Under the pieces are notes generated by a model that saw only the letters and a program-made list of their open reading frames with translations, was not told the DNA's origin and did not search any database. Below, piece by piece: positions 26,765 through 37,107 of a stretch of DNA of 64,000 nt. Origin of the DNA: Sphingomonas sp. IC-11 (GTDB lineage: Bacteria > Pseudomonadota > Alphaproteobacteria > Sphingomonadales > Sphingomonadaceae); NCBI RefSeq assembly GCF_021043365.1, contig NZ_JAJNDU010000004.1:238939-302938 (forward strand), read 5' to 3'. Positions within the stretch are counted from its first letter, which is position 1; every line of letters starts with the position of its first letter. Position numbers and translations under genes: made by a program.

Positions 26765-28420
26765 ATGCTGACCGCGCTCTCGATCCGCGACGTGGTGCTG
26801 ATCGAGGCGCTCGACCTCGAATTCGGCTCCGGCCTTGGCGTGCTCACCGGCGAAACCGGTGCCGGCAAGTCCATCCTGCTTGACGCACTTGGCCTTGCGC
26901 TGGGCGCGAGGGGCGACAGCGGGCTCGTTCGTCACGGAGCAACCCAGGCCAGCGTCACCGCCACGTTCGAGGCGCCGGCCGACCTAGCCGCCCTGTTGGA
27001 TGAGAACGGCATCGAAGCGGAACCGGGTGAACCGCTGATCATCAGGCGCGTCGTGAAGGCCGATGGCGGAAGCCGTGGGTTCGTCAACAACCAGCCCGCC
27101 TCGGCCGCGCTGTTGCGAGAGCTCGGCGCTCGGCTCGTGGAGATTCACGGGCAGCACGACGATCGCGGGCTGCTTAACCCGCGCGGCCATAGGGCGCTGC
27201 TCGATATGTTCGCCCGGCTCGATACCGTGGCGGTAAACGCCGCGTGGCAAAGTTGGCGCAGCGCCGAAACGGCGCTCGAAGCAGCGCGAGAGGAAATCGA
27301 AACCGCCGCGCGCGACCGCGAATGGCTGGACCATGCCGTTGCCGAGCTGGATGCGCTCGCCCCCGAACCCGGCGAAGAGGAAACGCTGGCCGAGCGCCGT
27401 CGCACCATGCAGCGATCGGAAAAGATCTCGGAGGATCTCAACGCCCTGATTGATGCGCTGGACGGCTCGGAGGGTGCGCTGTCTCGCCTGCGGCAGGCAG
27501 CGCGGATCCTGGATCGGATTTCCTCGGACCACCCCTCGCTTGCGGAAGCACTGGCCGCGCTCGACCGCGCCATGGTTGAGGCCTCCAGCGCCGGCGATCA
27601 GGTCGGCGAGGCGACCCGGGCGCTGGCGTTCGACCCACGCGCCCTGGAGGAGGATGAGGCGCGACTTTTCGAGTTGCGCGGCATGGCGCGTAAACATCGG
27701 GTCCAGCCCGACGATCTCGCCGCTCTTGCCGACGAGCTTCGCGCCCGACGCGAACGGTTGGAGGCGGGCGAGGAAGGCATCGCCGCGCTTGAGGCGAAGG
27801 CCAGCGTTGCTCGCCAGGCTTATGCAGCCGCAGCGCAGAAGCTGTCGAAGGGTCGCGCTGCCGCCGCTCAGCGCCTGGATGCCGCCGTCGCTGCCGAATT
27901 GCCTCCGCTCAAGCTGGATGCAGCCCGTTTCCGAACGGCCGTGGCGCCGCTGCCGGAGGAACAATGGGGACCGGCAGGTCAGGACCGGGTCGAGTTCGAG
28001 ATCGCGACCAACCCTGGGGCGCCTTTCGGGCCGCTCATCAAGATCGCGTCGGGGGGCGAGCTGTCACGCTTCATCCTGGCGCTGAAGGTGGCGCTGGCGG
28101 AAGAAGGTGGGGCTGCGACGATGATCTTCGACGAAATCGACCGCGGTGTCGGCGGCGCCGTGGCATCGGCGATCGGCGAACGACTCCACCGGCTGGCTCG
28201 CCAGACCCAGCTTCTGGTCGTCACCCACTCGCCGCAGGTGGCCGCCCGCGGTGCGGAGCATCTGCTAATCGCCAAGCGCAATGACGGGGTTGTCACTCGT
28301 ACCGGCGTTCGCCAGCTAACTGCGGCCGAGCGCCGGGAGGAAATCGCCCGCATGCTGTCGGGCGCCACCATCACCGAAGAGGCGCGGGCACAAGCGGATC
28401 GCCTGATCGAAACGGCCTGA
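26765..28420 (+). CDS. recN: DNA repair protein RecN
   Basis: A 551-residue SMC-like ATPase acting in double-strand-break repair. Walker A is GLGVLTGETGAGKSILLDAL near residue 25-40. VEIHGQHDDRGLLNPRGHRA is the characteristic RecN element. A long coiled coil fills about residues 150-350. The ABC signature is IASGGELSRFILALKVAL and Walker B is ATMIFDEIDRGVGGAVASAI. The H-loop lies in LLVVTHSPQVAARG. The ATG at 26765 matches the family N-terminus MLTALSIRDVVLIEAL. Confidence 0.96.
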   Translation: MLTALSIRDVVLIEALDLEFGSGLGVLTGETGAGKSILLDALGLALGARGDSGLVRHGATQASVTATFEAPADLAALLDENGIEAEPGEPLIIRRVVKADGGSRGFVNNQPASAALLRELGARLVEIHGQHDDRGLLNPRGHRALLDMFARLDTVAVNAAWQSWRSAETALEAAREEIETAARDREWLDHAVAELDALAPEPGEEETLAERRRTMQRSEKISEDLNALIDALDGSEGALSRLRQAARILDRISSDHPSLAEALAALDRAMVEASSAGDQVGEATRALAFDPRALEEDEARLFELRGMARKHRVQPDDLAALADELRARRERLEAGEEGIAALEAKASVARQAYAAAAQKLSKGRAAAAQRLDAAVAAELPPLKLDAARFRTAVAPLPEEQWGPAGQDRVEFEIATNPGAPFGPLIKIASGGELSRFILALKVALAEEGGAATMIFDEIDRGVGGAVASAIGERLHRLARQTQLLVVTHSPQVAARGAEHLLIAKRNDGVVTRTGVRQLTAAERREEIARMLSGATITEEARAQADRLIETA

Positions 28421-28467
28421 CACCCCCGGCGCCGCTCGGTCACTCATGAGACCTCCGTGCACCGCGA

Positions 28468-29985
28468 TCACGCCTGCATGTGACGTCTCGTCTTCGCTTG
28501 CTGCGCCCGCTTCAGCCGCAAGCGCAGACGCGCATCACGCAGCAATGCACCCGGCAGATCAGTCGCTGCCCTGAGACCGGCAACGCTGGATATGTTGCGG
28601 ATCGTGCGCCGGGTCTCATCCAGCACATGTCCCACCATCTCGCGGCGCTCGATCTCCCCATGCTCCTCCACCAGGGTAAGCCGGTGGATCGCATAAAGGC
28701 CGATGATGCCGGCAATCAGAAAGTAAAAATCCCACTGGGTGACCAGCAGCGGCAGCGAGAACACACCGTTGGGGCTGCTCCACCGCGCTACGAGTTCGAA
28801 CTCGCGTGCCGCGAAGAAGTCGGCAAGCAGCCCGCCGAGGATCGGCGCCATCCCAGCGGCGACTGCTGTCACCATGGCATTGGTTGCGACATAGGCGGTC
28901 GCCGATCCCTTGGGAGACAGCTTAAGCGCGATGTTGGTGCTGGTCAGCGTGACCCCGGCGATCGACGCGCCCATGATAGCATGGAGCAGCATCAGCCAGA
29001 TCTTCACGAGATCGCGATCGCCCAGTTGTGACGCGCCGATCATGCCCACGATGGCCAGGATATAGGTCGGCGCACAGACGGCCAGTACCGACTTGTTCGC
29101 AAACCGATCGCTCAACGTGCCCCACATCCGCAGCGCCGCAATGTTGGCGATCTGGCTTAAGACGCTCAGCACCATGACGAAGCTGACATTGAAGTGCAGT
29201 TGCCGCACGATGAACACGGTGAAGAACGGCGTCGCAAAGTTGATGGCGAACTGCCAGCTCGCCACGAAAACCAGCAAGCGTTTGAAATTATGGTCGCGGA
29301 GCGGCTGGCTGAGCAGTTCCAGCAGGCGAAGCTCGCCCGGTGCAGGCGGCATCAACGGCTCGGGCATGGCCGCGACGACACGCGCGCTGATCAGCCCGGT
29401 GATGCAGCCGGCCAGGAACATGCTGGCAAATACGACATTGCGTGCCATGGACCCGGGCGCCGTCCAGTCCAGCGCCAACGCTGCGACAAGGCCCAGCACC
29501 AGGCTAATCGCCGTCAGCCACACGGTTCGTTGTGCGAAGACCTTGCCCAGCTGCTCCTCGGGCGCGAGATCGCGCATCCAGGCGTTCCACGCGCATGCGC
29601 CGATTGCGCCCAGCCCGCAGAGCAACAGTTGCGCCGCCAGGAACACCATCAGCGGCCCCGTGCCGTGAAAGAACGCGAGCACCGCCATCACCGCCAGCAT
29701 GGCGCGTCCGATCAGGCTGGTGACCACCGAGATCTGCTTGCGCCGGCGTCGGCGCTCTACCATCCCGATCGCCGGAAGCTGAAGCAGCTGCGCCAGGAAG
29801 GGTGCGCTCGCCAGCACCCCGACCATCGCGTTCGATGCGCCTAGGTGAAGCGCGAAGGCGGTCAGGATCACGCCTGTCGTCAATGCCGCAGTGCCGCCGG
29901 AGAATGCGGCCTCTATCACCAGCAAGCGAAGCCCCCGCTCGCGTTCGGCTTCGGTCACTTCGGGCTGGGGAAGTAGCTTTGCCAC
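28468..29985 (-). CDS. MFS transporter
   Basis: About 505 residues with twelve predicted helices and the MFS loop motif MWGTLSDRFANKSVLAV between helices. The N-terminus RGLRLLVIEAAFSGGTAALT and LTAFALHLGASNAMVGVLAS resembles a sphingomonad MFS group of unknown substrate. The C-terminal cytoplasmic tail is long and basic (RLRLRLKRAQQAKTRRHMQA). The start is uncertain: GTG 29985 leaves a 125-base gap to the divergent flavoprotein gene, whereas ATG 30093 would place the two start codons 17 bases apart. Confidence 0.8.
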   Translation of the reverse strand: MAKLLPQPEVTEAERERGLRLLVIEAAFSGGTAALTTGVILTAFALHLGASNAMVGVLASAPFLAQLLQLPAIGMVERRRRRKQISVVTSLIGRAMLAVMAVLAFFHGTGPLMVFLAAQLLLCGLGAIGACAWNAWMRDLAPEEQLGKVFAQRTVWLTAISLVLGLVAALALDWTAPGSMARNVVFASMFLAGCITGLISARVVAAMPEPLMPPAPGELRLLELLSQPLRDHNFKRLLVFVASWQFAINFATPFFTVFIVRQLHFNVSFVMVLSVLSQIANIAALRMWGTLSDRFANKSVLAVCAPTYILAIVGMIGASQLGDRDLVKIWLMLLHAIMGASIAGVTLTSTNIALKLSPKGSATAYVATNAMVTAVAAGMAPILGGLLADFFAAREFELVARWSSPNGVFSLPLLVTQWDFYFLIAGIIGLYAIHRLTLVEEHGEIERREMVGHVLDETRRTIRNISSVAGLRAATDLPGALLRDARLRLRLKRAQQAKTRRHMQA

Positions 29986-30110
29986 CCGTGCCAAACACCC
30001 GTGGCGCCACCATGTTTCGACGCTTTGGCGCGCGATCCGAACAATTTGGCAGTTCGCCGGTCTTGCACGACGGATTAGCGCGACGCCGCTCATCGTTGTA
30101 GAGCGCGGCG

Positions 30111-31727
30111 ATGATCCGTCTTAGTGACTTGAAACTGCCACTGCATCATGCCGACGAAGCGCTTCCGGCTGCCATTTGCCGCCGCTTGCGGATCACGCCC
30201 CGCGAGTTGGTTCGCTTCACAATCGTTCGGCGTGGTCACGACGCGCGCGACAAGAGCAACATCACGCTGGTCTATTCCGTCGACGTTTCAGTCAAGAACG
30301 AAGGTGCGGTTCTCGCGCGTTTCCGAAAGGACCGGGATGTTCAGACAACCCCGGACACGCGTTACCATTCGCCGATCACCGCGCCCGCCGATGCCCCCCG
30401 CCCAGTCGTTATCGGTGCTGGCCCTTGCGGCCTGTTCGCGGCGCTGATCCTGGCACAGGCCGGTTTCCGACCGATCGTGCTGGAGCGCGGCAAGGTGGTT
30501 CGCGAGCGGACAAAGGACACTTGGGGTCTTTGGCGGCGCAGCGAGCTGAACCCGGAATCGAACGTGCAATTCGGCGAGGGCGGTGCCGGCACGTTTTCAG
30601 ATGGCAAGCTCTACAGCCGCATCAAGGACCCACGGCACCTCAACCGCAAGGTGTTGACCGAGTTCGTGAAGGCGGGCGCTCCCTCGGAAATTCTGACGGA
30701 GGCGCATCCCCATATCGGCACCTTCCGCTTGGTGACGATGGTGGAAAGCATGCGTGCCACGATCGAGGAGCTCGGGGGCGAATATCGCTTTTCGACGCGG
30801 GTCGACGGCTTCGACATCGAGGCGGACGGCGCCGGCAACCGCCGGCTCCGTGGGCTTCATCTCCACAACGGCGAGTATCTGGCCGCCAACCACGTCGTGC
30901 TGGCGATCGGCCACAGCGCGCGCGACACATTCGCCCTGCTGCAGGACGCCGGAGTCTTTGTCGAGGCGAAGCCGTTTTCCATCGGTGTGCGCATCGAACA
31001 TCCGCAGTCATGGATCGACCGCTCGCGCTTTGGCCATGAAGCCGGCAACCCGATCCTGGGCGCCGCCGAGTACCACATCTCGCACCATTGCTCGAACGGT
31101 CGCACCGTGTACAGCTTCTGCATGTGCCCGGGCGGCACGGTGGTGGCGGCAACCTCGGAAGAAGGCCGCGTCGCGACCAACGGCATGAGCCAATATTCCC
31201 GCAACGAACGAAATGCGAATTCCGGCTTCGTCGTCGCCATCGATCCCGCACGCGACTATCCCGGTGATCCCCTCGCCGGCATCAAGCTCCAACGTCACTG
31301 GGAGGAGCGCGCCTTCGCTGCCGGCGGCAGCAATTATAAGGCCCCGGCGCAGCGCGTGGGTGATTTCCTCGCCGGACGCCCGTCCACGTCGCTGGGGTCA
31401 GTGATCCCATCCTACCGCCCTGGCGTTCAGCCGACCGATTTGTCGGAGTGCTTGCCGGACTTCGTGGTTGCCGCGATGCGCGAGGCGCTGCCGGTGTTCG
31501 GTCGCCAGATCAAGGATTACGATCATCCCGACGTGGTGATGACCGGCGTCGAAACACGCACCTCCTCGCCGGTTCGCTTTACCCGCGGAGAGGATGGTCA
31601 AAGCATCAACACGGCCGGTCTCTTCCCGGCTGGCGAGGGAGCGGGTTACGCCGGCGGCATCCTTTCGGCGGCGGTGGACGGCATCAAGACCGCAGAGGCC
31701 GTCGCCAGAAGCATCGTCGCTGGATGA
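30111..31727 (+). CDS. FAD-dependent oxidoreductase (COG2509-type)
   Basis: A 538-residue flavoprotein. A small N-terminal domain (about 1-95, [20 protein letters not shown]) precedes the dinucleotide site [20 protein letters not shown]. The motif [20 protein letters not shown] and the C-terminal [20 protein letters not shown] with [12 protein letters not shown] are typical of the uncharacterised FAD-dependent dehydrogenase group. Substrate unknown. Its stop overlaps the rluE-like start (ATGA). Confidence 0.88.
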   Translation: MIRLSDLKLPLHHADEALPAAICRRLRITPRELVRFTIVRRGHDARDKSNITLVYSVDVSVKNEGAVLARFRKDRDVQTTPDTRYHSPITAPADAPRPVVIGAGPCGLFAALILAQAGFRPIVLERGKVVRERTKDTWGLWRRSELNPESNVQFGEGGAGTFSDGKLYSRIKDPRHLNRKVLTEFVKAGAPSEILTEAHPHIGTFRLVTMVESMRATIEELGGEYRFSTRVDGFDIEADGAGNRRLRGLHLHNGEYLAANHVVLAIGHSARDTFALLQDAGVFVEAKPFSIGVRIEHPQSWIDRSRFGHEAGNPILGAAEYHISHHCSNGRTVYSFCMCPGGTVVAATSEEGRVATNGMSQYSRNERNANSGFVVAIDPARDYPGDPLAGIKLQRHWEERAFAAGGSNYKAPAQRVGDFLAGRPSTSLGSVIPSYRPGVQPTDLSECLPDFVVAAMREALPVFGRQIKDYDHPDVVMTGVETRTSSPVRFTRGEDGQSINTAGLFPAGEGAGYAGGILSAAVDGIKTAEAVARSIVAG

Positions 31728-32263
31728 CGCTGCTGTTGTTCAACAAGCCTTATGGCGTGCTCAGTCAGTTCACTGACCGCAGCATGCCCGAGGGGCGGGC
31801 CACGCTCTCCGACTATATCGACCAGCCTGGCGTTTATCCCGCCGGTCGGCTGGACCGCGACAGTGAGGGCCTGCTGCTGCTGACTGATGACGGGCGATTG
31901 CAGGCGCGCATCGCTGACCCGAAGTTCAAACTGCCCAAGACCTATCTCGTCCAGGTAGAGGGCGAGCCTAACGAAGGCACACTCGCCCGCTTGCGTCAGG
32001 GCGTGACCCTGAAGGACGGCCCTACGCGTCCCGCCGAAGTGGAGCGCATCGCCGATCCCGCGCTCTGGCCACGCGATCCGCCGATCCGGTATCGCGCCAG
32101 CGTCCCCGATTGCTGGCTATCCCTGACGATCCGGGAAGGGCGCAATCGCCAGGTCCGCCGGATGACTGCTGCCGTCGGCCATCCCACACTTCGCCTGGTA
32201 CGCTGGCGTATCGGTGACTGGACGCTCGCCGATCTGCGCCCCGGCGAGTTCGCGCTGGGGTGA
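31724..32263 (+). CDS. rluE: 23S rRNA pseudouridine synthase RluE-like
   Basis: A 179-residue RsuA/RluE-family synthase without an S4 domain. [16 protein letters not shown], the catalytic Asp in [34 protein letters not shown] and the RNA-binding [20 protein letters not shown] are diagnostic. RluE modifies U2457 of 23S rRNA; RluF/RluB specificity cannot be fully excluded. The gene overlaps both neighbours by four bases (ATGA upstream, GTGA downstream), a tight three-gene operon. Confidence 0.93.
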   Translation: MTLLLFNKPYGVLSQFTDRSMPEGRATLSDYIDQPGVYPAGRLDRDSEGLLLLTDDGRLQARIADPKFKLPKTYLVQVEGEPNEGTLARLRQGVTLKDGPTRPAEVERIADPALWPRDPPIRYRASVPDCWLSLTIREGRNRQVRRMTAAVGHPTLRLVRWRIGDWTLADLRPGEFALG

Positions 32264-32616
32264 AGATCTTCTTCGACGGCGGACTGCGGCCGGCACCCGC
32301 CGGCATGGAGCTGGCGGTGGTCGCCGGCGGGCGCAGCCATGTCGAGCGCGAGCTTGGGCCGGGCACCAGCATGGAAGCGGAATGGCTGGCGCTGATCGCC
32401 GCCATGCGGCTGGCCGGGCAACTGGAGCTTGCAGACGCCGTTCTACTTGGCGATGCAGCCGCAGTGATCGATCAGGCCAATGGCCGGGTTAAAGTACCGC
32501 GCGTTCATTTGCACCATTTCCAGACCTTTCTGGCATTGCCCCAGCCCCCGCGGTTTCGCCTGCGCCATATCAGGCGGACGCAGAACCTAGCTGGGATCGT
32601 CCTCGCGAAGCGCTGA
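32260..32616 (+). CDS. RNase H-like domain protein, probably catalytically altered
   Basis: A 118-residue RNase H fold of the reverse-transcriptase-like RVT_3 group. Expected acidic positions appear as FFDGG (Asp 6), SMEAEW (Glu near 39) and [10 protein letters not shown] (Asp near 64). The fourth Asp, expected in the ending N..AD.LA, is replaced by Gly ([11 protein letters not shown]), so hydrolysis of RNA/DNA hybrids may be impaired. The GTG start overlaps the rluE stop. Association with an rRNA-modifying enzyme hints at an RNA-related role, unproven. Confidence 0.75.
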   Translation: MKIFFDGGLRPAPAGMELAVVAGGRSHVERELGPGTSMEAEWLALIAAMRLAGQLELADAVLLGDAAAVIDQANGRVKVPRVHLHHFQTFLALPQPPRFRLRHIRRTQNLAGIVLAKR

Positions 32617-32624
32617 CCAGTGTT

Positions 32625-33557
32625 TTAGCCGCCATCCTCGCGGCACAGCCAGGCGGCGCAGGCAAGATCCTGAACGATGCTGCCGAGCGACTTGTAGAGC
32701 GTGACGTCCTGCGCCGCGGTGCGACCCGCCAGCGAGCCGGCAAACACCTCGCCAATCTCCCCCAGCACGTGATCGTCATCGATCGCCCCTTCCGCCTTGG
32801 CACGGAGGAACTCGGCTCCCTGGCTCAGCACGCCGGCACGGTGGTCGGCGAAAAAGCGGCTGCGCACCACAAGGTCGGTGGCGATTTCGGCAGGGCCGGC
32901 ACGGCTCGAACCCACAGCATTGATGTGGCTTCCAGCGCGAACATCGGGCGCGAACAAGATCGGTTCAGCAGCTGCCGTCACGGTGCAGATGATGGCCGCA
33001 TCGGCCACCGCCTCGCACGGTGAGGGCGCAGTCTCGCACCCGAGCTCCTCCGCCAGCGCAGCCGCGCGAGCGGCATCCCTTCCCCATATGGTGACGCGTT
33101 GCAGTGGACGAATCGCCCGGATCGCCAGAATATGGCGCCGCGCCTGCTCCCCCGTGCCCAGCACCGCCAGATGGTTTGCGTCGCCAAGCGCCAGCGCCTG
33201 CGTTGCGGCAGCCGATGCCGCCGCCGTACGGATTGCCGTCACTTCCCCAGCGTCAACAACCGCCACCGGGGCGCCGGTCTCAGGATCGAACATGACGATC
33301 AATCCCTGGTGCGACATGCCTCCGCGCGTGACATTTCCGGGGAAGACGCTGACGAGCTTCGCACCGAACGATCCCTGGTCCATCGCGCCCGGCATCACCC
33401 CGAATGCGTTTCCACCATCCAGATCGATGATCCCGCGCAGCAATTGTCGTGTTCGCCCCTGTGCCAGCGCAATCATCGCCTGCCGGACCAGCGGGACGGC
33501 CGCCTCATAGGTCAGCCGCCGGGCGACCTCGCCTGCGTCGATGAACCTGATGTTCAT
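32625..33557 (-). CDS. Ornithine cyclodeaminase / mu-crystallin family protein
   Basis: A 310-residue NAD(P)-dependent enzyme. The core includes GIIDLDGGNAFGVMPGAM, KLVSVFPGNVTRGGMSHQGL, DAGEVTAIRTAAASAAATQA, the Rossmann motif HLAVLGTGEQARRHILAI and GSHINAVGSSRAG. The family includes ornithine cyclodeaminase, alanine dehydrogenase and ketimine reductases acting on cyclic imino acids, and the sequence does not decide among them. It is the last gene of a four-gene operon and overlaps the transporter gene by four bases. A role in processing an amino or imino acid released by the operon's hydrolases is inferred. Confidence 0.85.
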   Translation of the reverse strand: MNIRFIDAGEVARRLTYEAAVPLVRQAMIALAQGRTRQLLRGIIDLDGGNAFGVMPGAMDQGSFGAKLVSVFPGNVTRGGMSHQGLIVMFDPETGAPVAVVDAGEVTAIRTAAASAAATQALALGDANHLAVLGTGEQARRHILAIRAIRPLQRVTIWGRDAARAAALAEELGCETAPSPCEAVADAAIICTVTAAAEPILFAPDVRAGSHINAVGSSRAGPAEIATDLVVRSRFFADHRAGVLSQGAEFLRAKAEGAIDDDHVLGEIGEVFAGSLAGRTAAQDVTLYKSLGSIVQDLACAAWLCREDGG

Positions 33558-34447
33558 GCGGCGTCGGCCTCGCTCGCGATCCGCCGACGGAACCAGCGGA
33601 TCAGCAGTGTTGCGTTCAGCAGCATCACGACGCCGTAGATATTCTGCGTCACGGCCAGCGGCAGGCTCCCCAATACCGTTAGCGTCAGGAACAGTGCCAG
33701 CGTCGCATTCTGAACGCCCGTCTCGATGGCGAGCGTCATGCGATCACGCGCGTTGAGTCCAAGGAGCCGCCCCACGATCAGGCCGAACGCCATGGCAGCA
33801 ATGTTGAGCGCATAGATCGCGGGCGTGGCAGCGATCAGATTCTGCACCACCATGTCGAAGCTGACCATGACGGAAAAGCCGATCACCGCCACCAACACGA
33901 CGAAAGCTGTCGGCCGCAGCCGCTGGGCAATGCGCGCCGCCGCATCCGGCGCGAACCGTCGAACAACCATGCCAAACGCGATCGGTGCCAGCGTGATCCT
34001 GGCAAGCTGTCCCATGGTGCTGACGATGTCGAGTTGCGGCACCGCCGCATTGGAACCGTCAAGAAACCAGGGAACCGCCCAGCGCAGCAGGATCGGAATG
34101 GTGAACACCGTTACCACGCTCGTCATCAGCGTCAGCACCACCGCCAGCGCCAGATTGCCGCGTCCGACAAAGGTCAGCGCGTTCGAGGTCGTACCGGCAG
34201 GACAGATGGAGATGATGAACAGCCCGAGCGCCAGTTCGGGCGACAGGCCGAACAATGCCCCCACGGCGAGGCCAAGCAGCGGCAGCACTAGAAGGTGCGT
34301 GGCAAATCCTGCTGCCGCCGCACGGCCGCCGGATAGGATAGCCGCGAAATCCCGCAATGCCAGCGTCAGCCCCATGCTGAACATGATCAGTGCGAGGCCG
34401 CACGGCACTATCGTCTGATTGACGAAGGCAATCGCTTCCGGGCTCAT
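33554..34447 (-). CDS. SBF (bile acid:sodium symporter) family transporter
   Basis: A 297-residue membrane protein with about nine or ten helices. MFSMGLTLALRDFAAIL, the conserved ISICPAGTTSNALTFVGRGN and IETGVQNATLALFLTL are hallmarks of the BASS/SBF family, which carries organic anions with sodium. ATG 34447 overlaps the dipeptidase stop (ATGA). In this operon it could import the anionic product of outer hydrolysis steps; the substrate is not visible from sequence. Confidence 0.88.
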   Translation of the reverse strand: MSPEAIAFVNQTIVPCGLALIMFSMGLTLALRDFAAILSGGRAAAAGFATHLLVLPLLGLAVGALFGLSPELALGLFIISICPAGTTSNALTFVGRGNLALAVVLTLMTSVVTVFTIPILLRWAVPWFLDGSNAAVPQLDIVSTMGQLARITLAPIAFGMVVRRFAPDAAARIAQRLRPTAFVVLVAVIGFSVMVSFDMVVQNLIAATPAIYALNIAAMAFGLIVGRLLGLNARDRMTLAIETGVQNATLALFLTLTVLGSLPLAVTQNIYGVVMLLNATLLIRWFRRRIASEADAA

Positions 34448-35580
34448 GCGCCCCACACGTCGCGTGCGTAGCGGATGAAGTTCATGCCCATGACTTTCTC
34501 GATCCGCGCCGCTTTATGGCCGCGCTGTTCGAGCAGCCCGATCAGCTTGCGGAACTGCCCGGGCCCGCTCAGATCCTCGACAAAGGGAAGCGTGTCGGGG
34601 TTTTCACCTTTCGCGCCGATGCCGGCCGCGCGGCGCTCCGCAATCTCCTGCCGGATCGCGGCACGATAAGCGATCATGTCGTCTACGGCGGTGGTGCCGC
34701 CATCGGTGCCGATCCCGACATGGTCTTCGCCACAGATGTTGATGGCGTGTTCGATGTGGGCAACCACATCGGCGGCGCTGGCGACGCTCTTCGGATTGAG
34801 GAACGGCATGAAGTAGATGCCCACAAATCCGCCCCGCTCAGCCACCAATCGCAGTTCCGCATCCGTCTTGTTGCGGGGCAGATCCGTCAGTGCACGGCAG
34901 CCGGTATGATTGATCGAGATCGGCTGCGCGGAGTGCCGAGCCGCCTCAAGACAGGTGCGCTCACCGCTATGTGACAGATCCACCATCACCCGATTATGAT
35001 TCAACCGCTCGATGACGGTTCGGCCGAACGCCGTGACCCCGCCATTCTCCGGCGCCATGGACCCGCTGCCGACGGCGTTCGCCGGATTATAGGTCAACTG
35101 GATAACCCGCACGCCAAGGTCAGCAAAAACGTCGGCGCGGCTTGCGTCGTCACCAAGCATGGTTGTGTTCTGGAAACCGTAAATCACGCCAATCCTGCCG
35201 GTCTCCCGCGCGCGTAGGATATCGGCGGCCGACGCCACCTTGCTGAGCGAATCAGGCCGCGCCCGAATCCGCCGCTCCCACACGCCGATCTCGCGAACGG
35301 TCAGCGCAAACGGATCCTCGGGTCCAGACACATGGCCAAGGGTGATGTTGACTGCGTCCATCCCCGATCCGCGCGCATCCGCTATCACCCGGTCGCTGAG
35401 GAGGCTTCGTGGCTCCACTGGCACCGCGCCTTCACCCCGTCTGGCGTTGGGATCGGTGAACCCGCCCAGCGCATTCACGATCAGCGGGTCTGTCTTCGTC
35501 TGCGGCTGCGCGATGGCCGGCATGGCACTGGCCCCGATGGCCGCACCGGCAAGTTGCAGGAACGAACGACGATCAGTCAC
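34444..35580 (-). CDS. Secreted M19-family (membrane/renal) dipeptidase
   Basis: A 378-residue zinc peptidase of family M19 with a twin-arginine-like signal (MTDRRSFLQLAGAAIGASAM, cleaved near PAIAQ). Visible elements are VIYGFQNTTMLGDDASRADV, VIQLTYNPANAVGSGSM, MVDLSHSGERTCLEA, PISINHTGCRAL, GFVGIYFMPF and EDHVGIGTDGG. M19 enzymes cleave dipeptides, including D-residue dipeptides and some beta-lactams. The GTG start follows a strong GGAGGAACTGGGCC. It overlaps the amidohydrolase stop by eight bases. Confidence 0.9.
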   Translation of the reverse strand: MTDRRSFLQLAGAAIGASAMPAIAQPQTKTDPLIVNALGGFTDPNARRGEGAVPVEPRSLLSDRVIADARGSGMDAVNITLGHVSGPEDPFALTVREIGVWERRIRARPDSLSKVASAADILRARETGRIGVIYGFQNTTMLGDDASRADVFADLGVRVIQLTYNPANAVGSGSMAPENGGVTAFGRTVIERLNHNRVMVDLSHSGERTCLEAARHSAQPISINHTGCRALTDLPRNKTDAELRLVAERGGFVGIYFMPFLNPKSVASAADVVAHIEHAINICGEDHVGIGTDGGTTAVDDMIAYRAAIRQEIAERRAAGIGAKGENPDTLPFVEDLSGPGQFRKLIGLLEQRGHKAARIEKVMGMNFIRYARDVWGA

Positions 35581-36928
35581 GGCCCAGTTCCTCCGCGGTT
35601 ACCGGCTTGAAGTCGTCCCTGTGATACGCGCGGCCACGCTTCACCGTCATCAAGACACTGCGCATGTTGGCGATGTCGGTCAGCGGGTTACGGGTAAGCA
35701 CCACCATGTTGGCGAGCTTGCCGGGCGCGACGGTGCCGATATCCGCCTCCTGACCCATCGCTTTCGCCCCAATGAGAGTGGCGGCCCGGATTGCCTCTGC
35801 GGCCTTGAAGCCAGCCTTGCCGACCAGCAGTTCCAGTTCTTCGAACAAGCCGGGATAAGGGGCTCCCGCTTCGGTATCGCCATCGGTGCCTGCGGAGATC
35901 TCAACTCCCGCCTGATGCGCCTGGGCCGTGAGCGCAGCGGCCAGGTCGAGCGAGCAATAGGCCGGTCCCCCTCCGGTACGCGCCCGCTTCTCGCCCTCCT
36001 GATAGACGCGCAAGGTCGCATCCAGCAGCATGCCGCGCTCCCTCATCGTCGCGAACAGTCCGGCCATCACGGGATTGTTCCGCGCGATAAAGGGCGCAGG
36101 ATCGATCGCCACGCGCTGCTGGTAGGTGGCTGGCCGCTTGTCGACCGCTTGGTAGGCGAGATAACAGGTGTGTGACACGACGTCCGGACCGGCTGCGATA
36201 ACATCGGCAGGCGGGGTCGGGAACACCATGCCATGCGCCCAGACCTGCATGTCCTGCCGATGCGCCTCCTTGGTGATCCGGGCGATGAGATCGGCCGGCA
36301 GGTTGGCGTAGATCTTGATCGCCGTCGCTCCCGTGCCCTTCGCGCGCGCCACGGCGAGCGGCAGGTCCGACCGGTCATCCACGGCCTGCATCCAGGCGCC
36401 GGTGCCCGGCTTCACCCCGGCGCTCACGGCAAGTGTACGCGGGTCATCGAAGAAGCTGGGGCCAGCAAACAGCGCGGCATAGTGTAGATCCGGCGAGGCG
36501 ATTTCCCCCACCACCGCAGCCCGCGCGATCTCCGCCACTGATCGAAGATCGTCCGCCATGATGCGGGTCGCGGTGATGCCGCTGTACAGGTCGCGGCGCA
36601 TCAGCGCTTCGGCGCGGCGCCGGTTGGGCGGCGTGGCGATATGCTGGTGGCTGTCGATCAGGCCCGGCAGCAGAAAGCGCCCGGTGAGATCGACGATTTC
36701 GGCGCCCTTCAGCATATCCGCCGTGACCTTGGCGTCGGCCAGCACCGCCTCCACGCGCTCCCCGCGCGTTACCACCGTCATGCCGGGCAGCGCCGGGCCG
36801 CCAGTACCGTCGATAAGGGTCGCGTGCCGGTAAAGGATCGCCGCCGCTGCCGCTTCGGTTGCCGGCGCGGCCTGAACCGTTGTCGGCACGGCAACCGCCA
36901 ATGCCGCCATCAAAAGCCTCAAGCGCAT
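35573..36928 (-). CDS. Secreted amidohydrolase (imidazolonepropionase-like)
   Basis: A 451-residue metal-dependent hydrolase with a signal peptide (MRLRLLMAALAVAVPTTVQA). The TIM-barrel metal site is seen in LLPGLIDSHQHIATP (HxH), ATAIKIYANLP (bridging Lys), QVWAHGMVF (His), DVVSHTCYLA (His) and ISAGTDGDTEAG (Asp). The C-terminus returns to the beta-sandwich (GTVAPGKLANMVVLTRNPLT). Relatives cleave amide bonds in dipeptides, prolidase-type substrates and drugs. ATG 36928 follows GGGGGAGACG. It is the first gene of the operon. Confidence 0.9.
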   Translation of the reverse strand: MRLRLLMAALAVAVPTTVQAAPATEAAAAAILYRHATLIDGTGGPALPGMTVVTRGERVEAVLADAKVTADMLKGAEIVDLTGRFLLPGLIDSHQHIATPPNRRRAEALMRRDLYSGITATRIMADDLRSVAEIARAAVVGEIASPDLHYAALFAGPSFFDDPRTLAVSAGVKPGTGAWMQAVDDRSDLPLAVARAKGTGATAIKIYANLPADLIARITKEAHRQDMQVWAHGMVFPTPPADVIAAGPDVVSHTCYLAYQAVDKRPATYQQRVAIDPAPFIARNNPVMAGLFATMRERGMLLDATLRVYQEGEKRARTGGGPAYCSLDLAAALTAQAHQAGVEISAGTDGDTEAGAPYPGLFEELELLVGKAGFKAAEAIRAATLIGAKAMGQEADIGTVAPGKLANMVVLTRNPLTDIANMRSVLMTVKRGRAYHRDDFKPVTAEELGRD

Positions 36929-37107
36929 CGTCTCCCCCCCTGCTTCCCCCAAGCGAGCCGCTACTAAAAATGCGTCCCTTTGTCATAGCTTCGCTGACGC
37001 GCCGGCATTGCGCCAGCGCGATGCTCTTCTTCGGCGATGCAGTTGCTGCATGGCCCGCCCGATCGGACTGTGCTCCGGCGGCGAATTCTCCTTTTCAGCT
37101 TAGCTGC

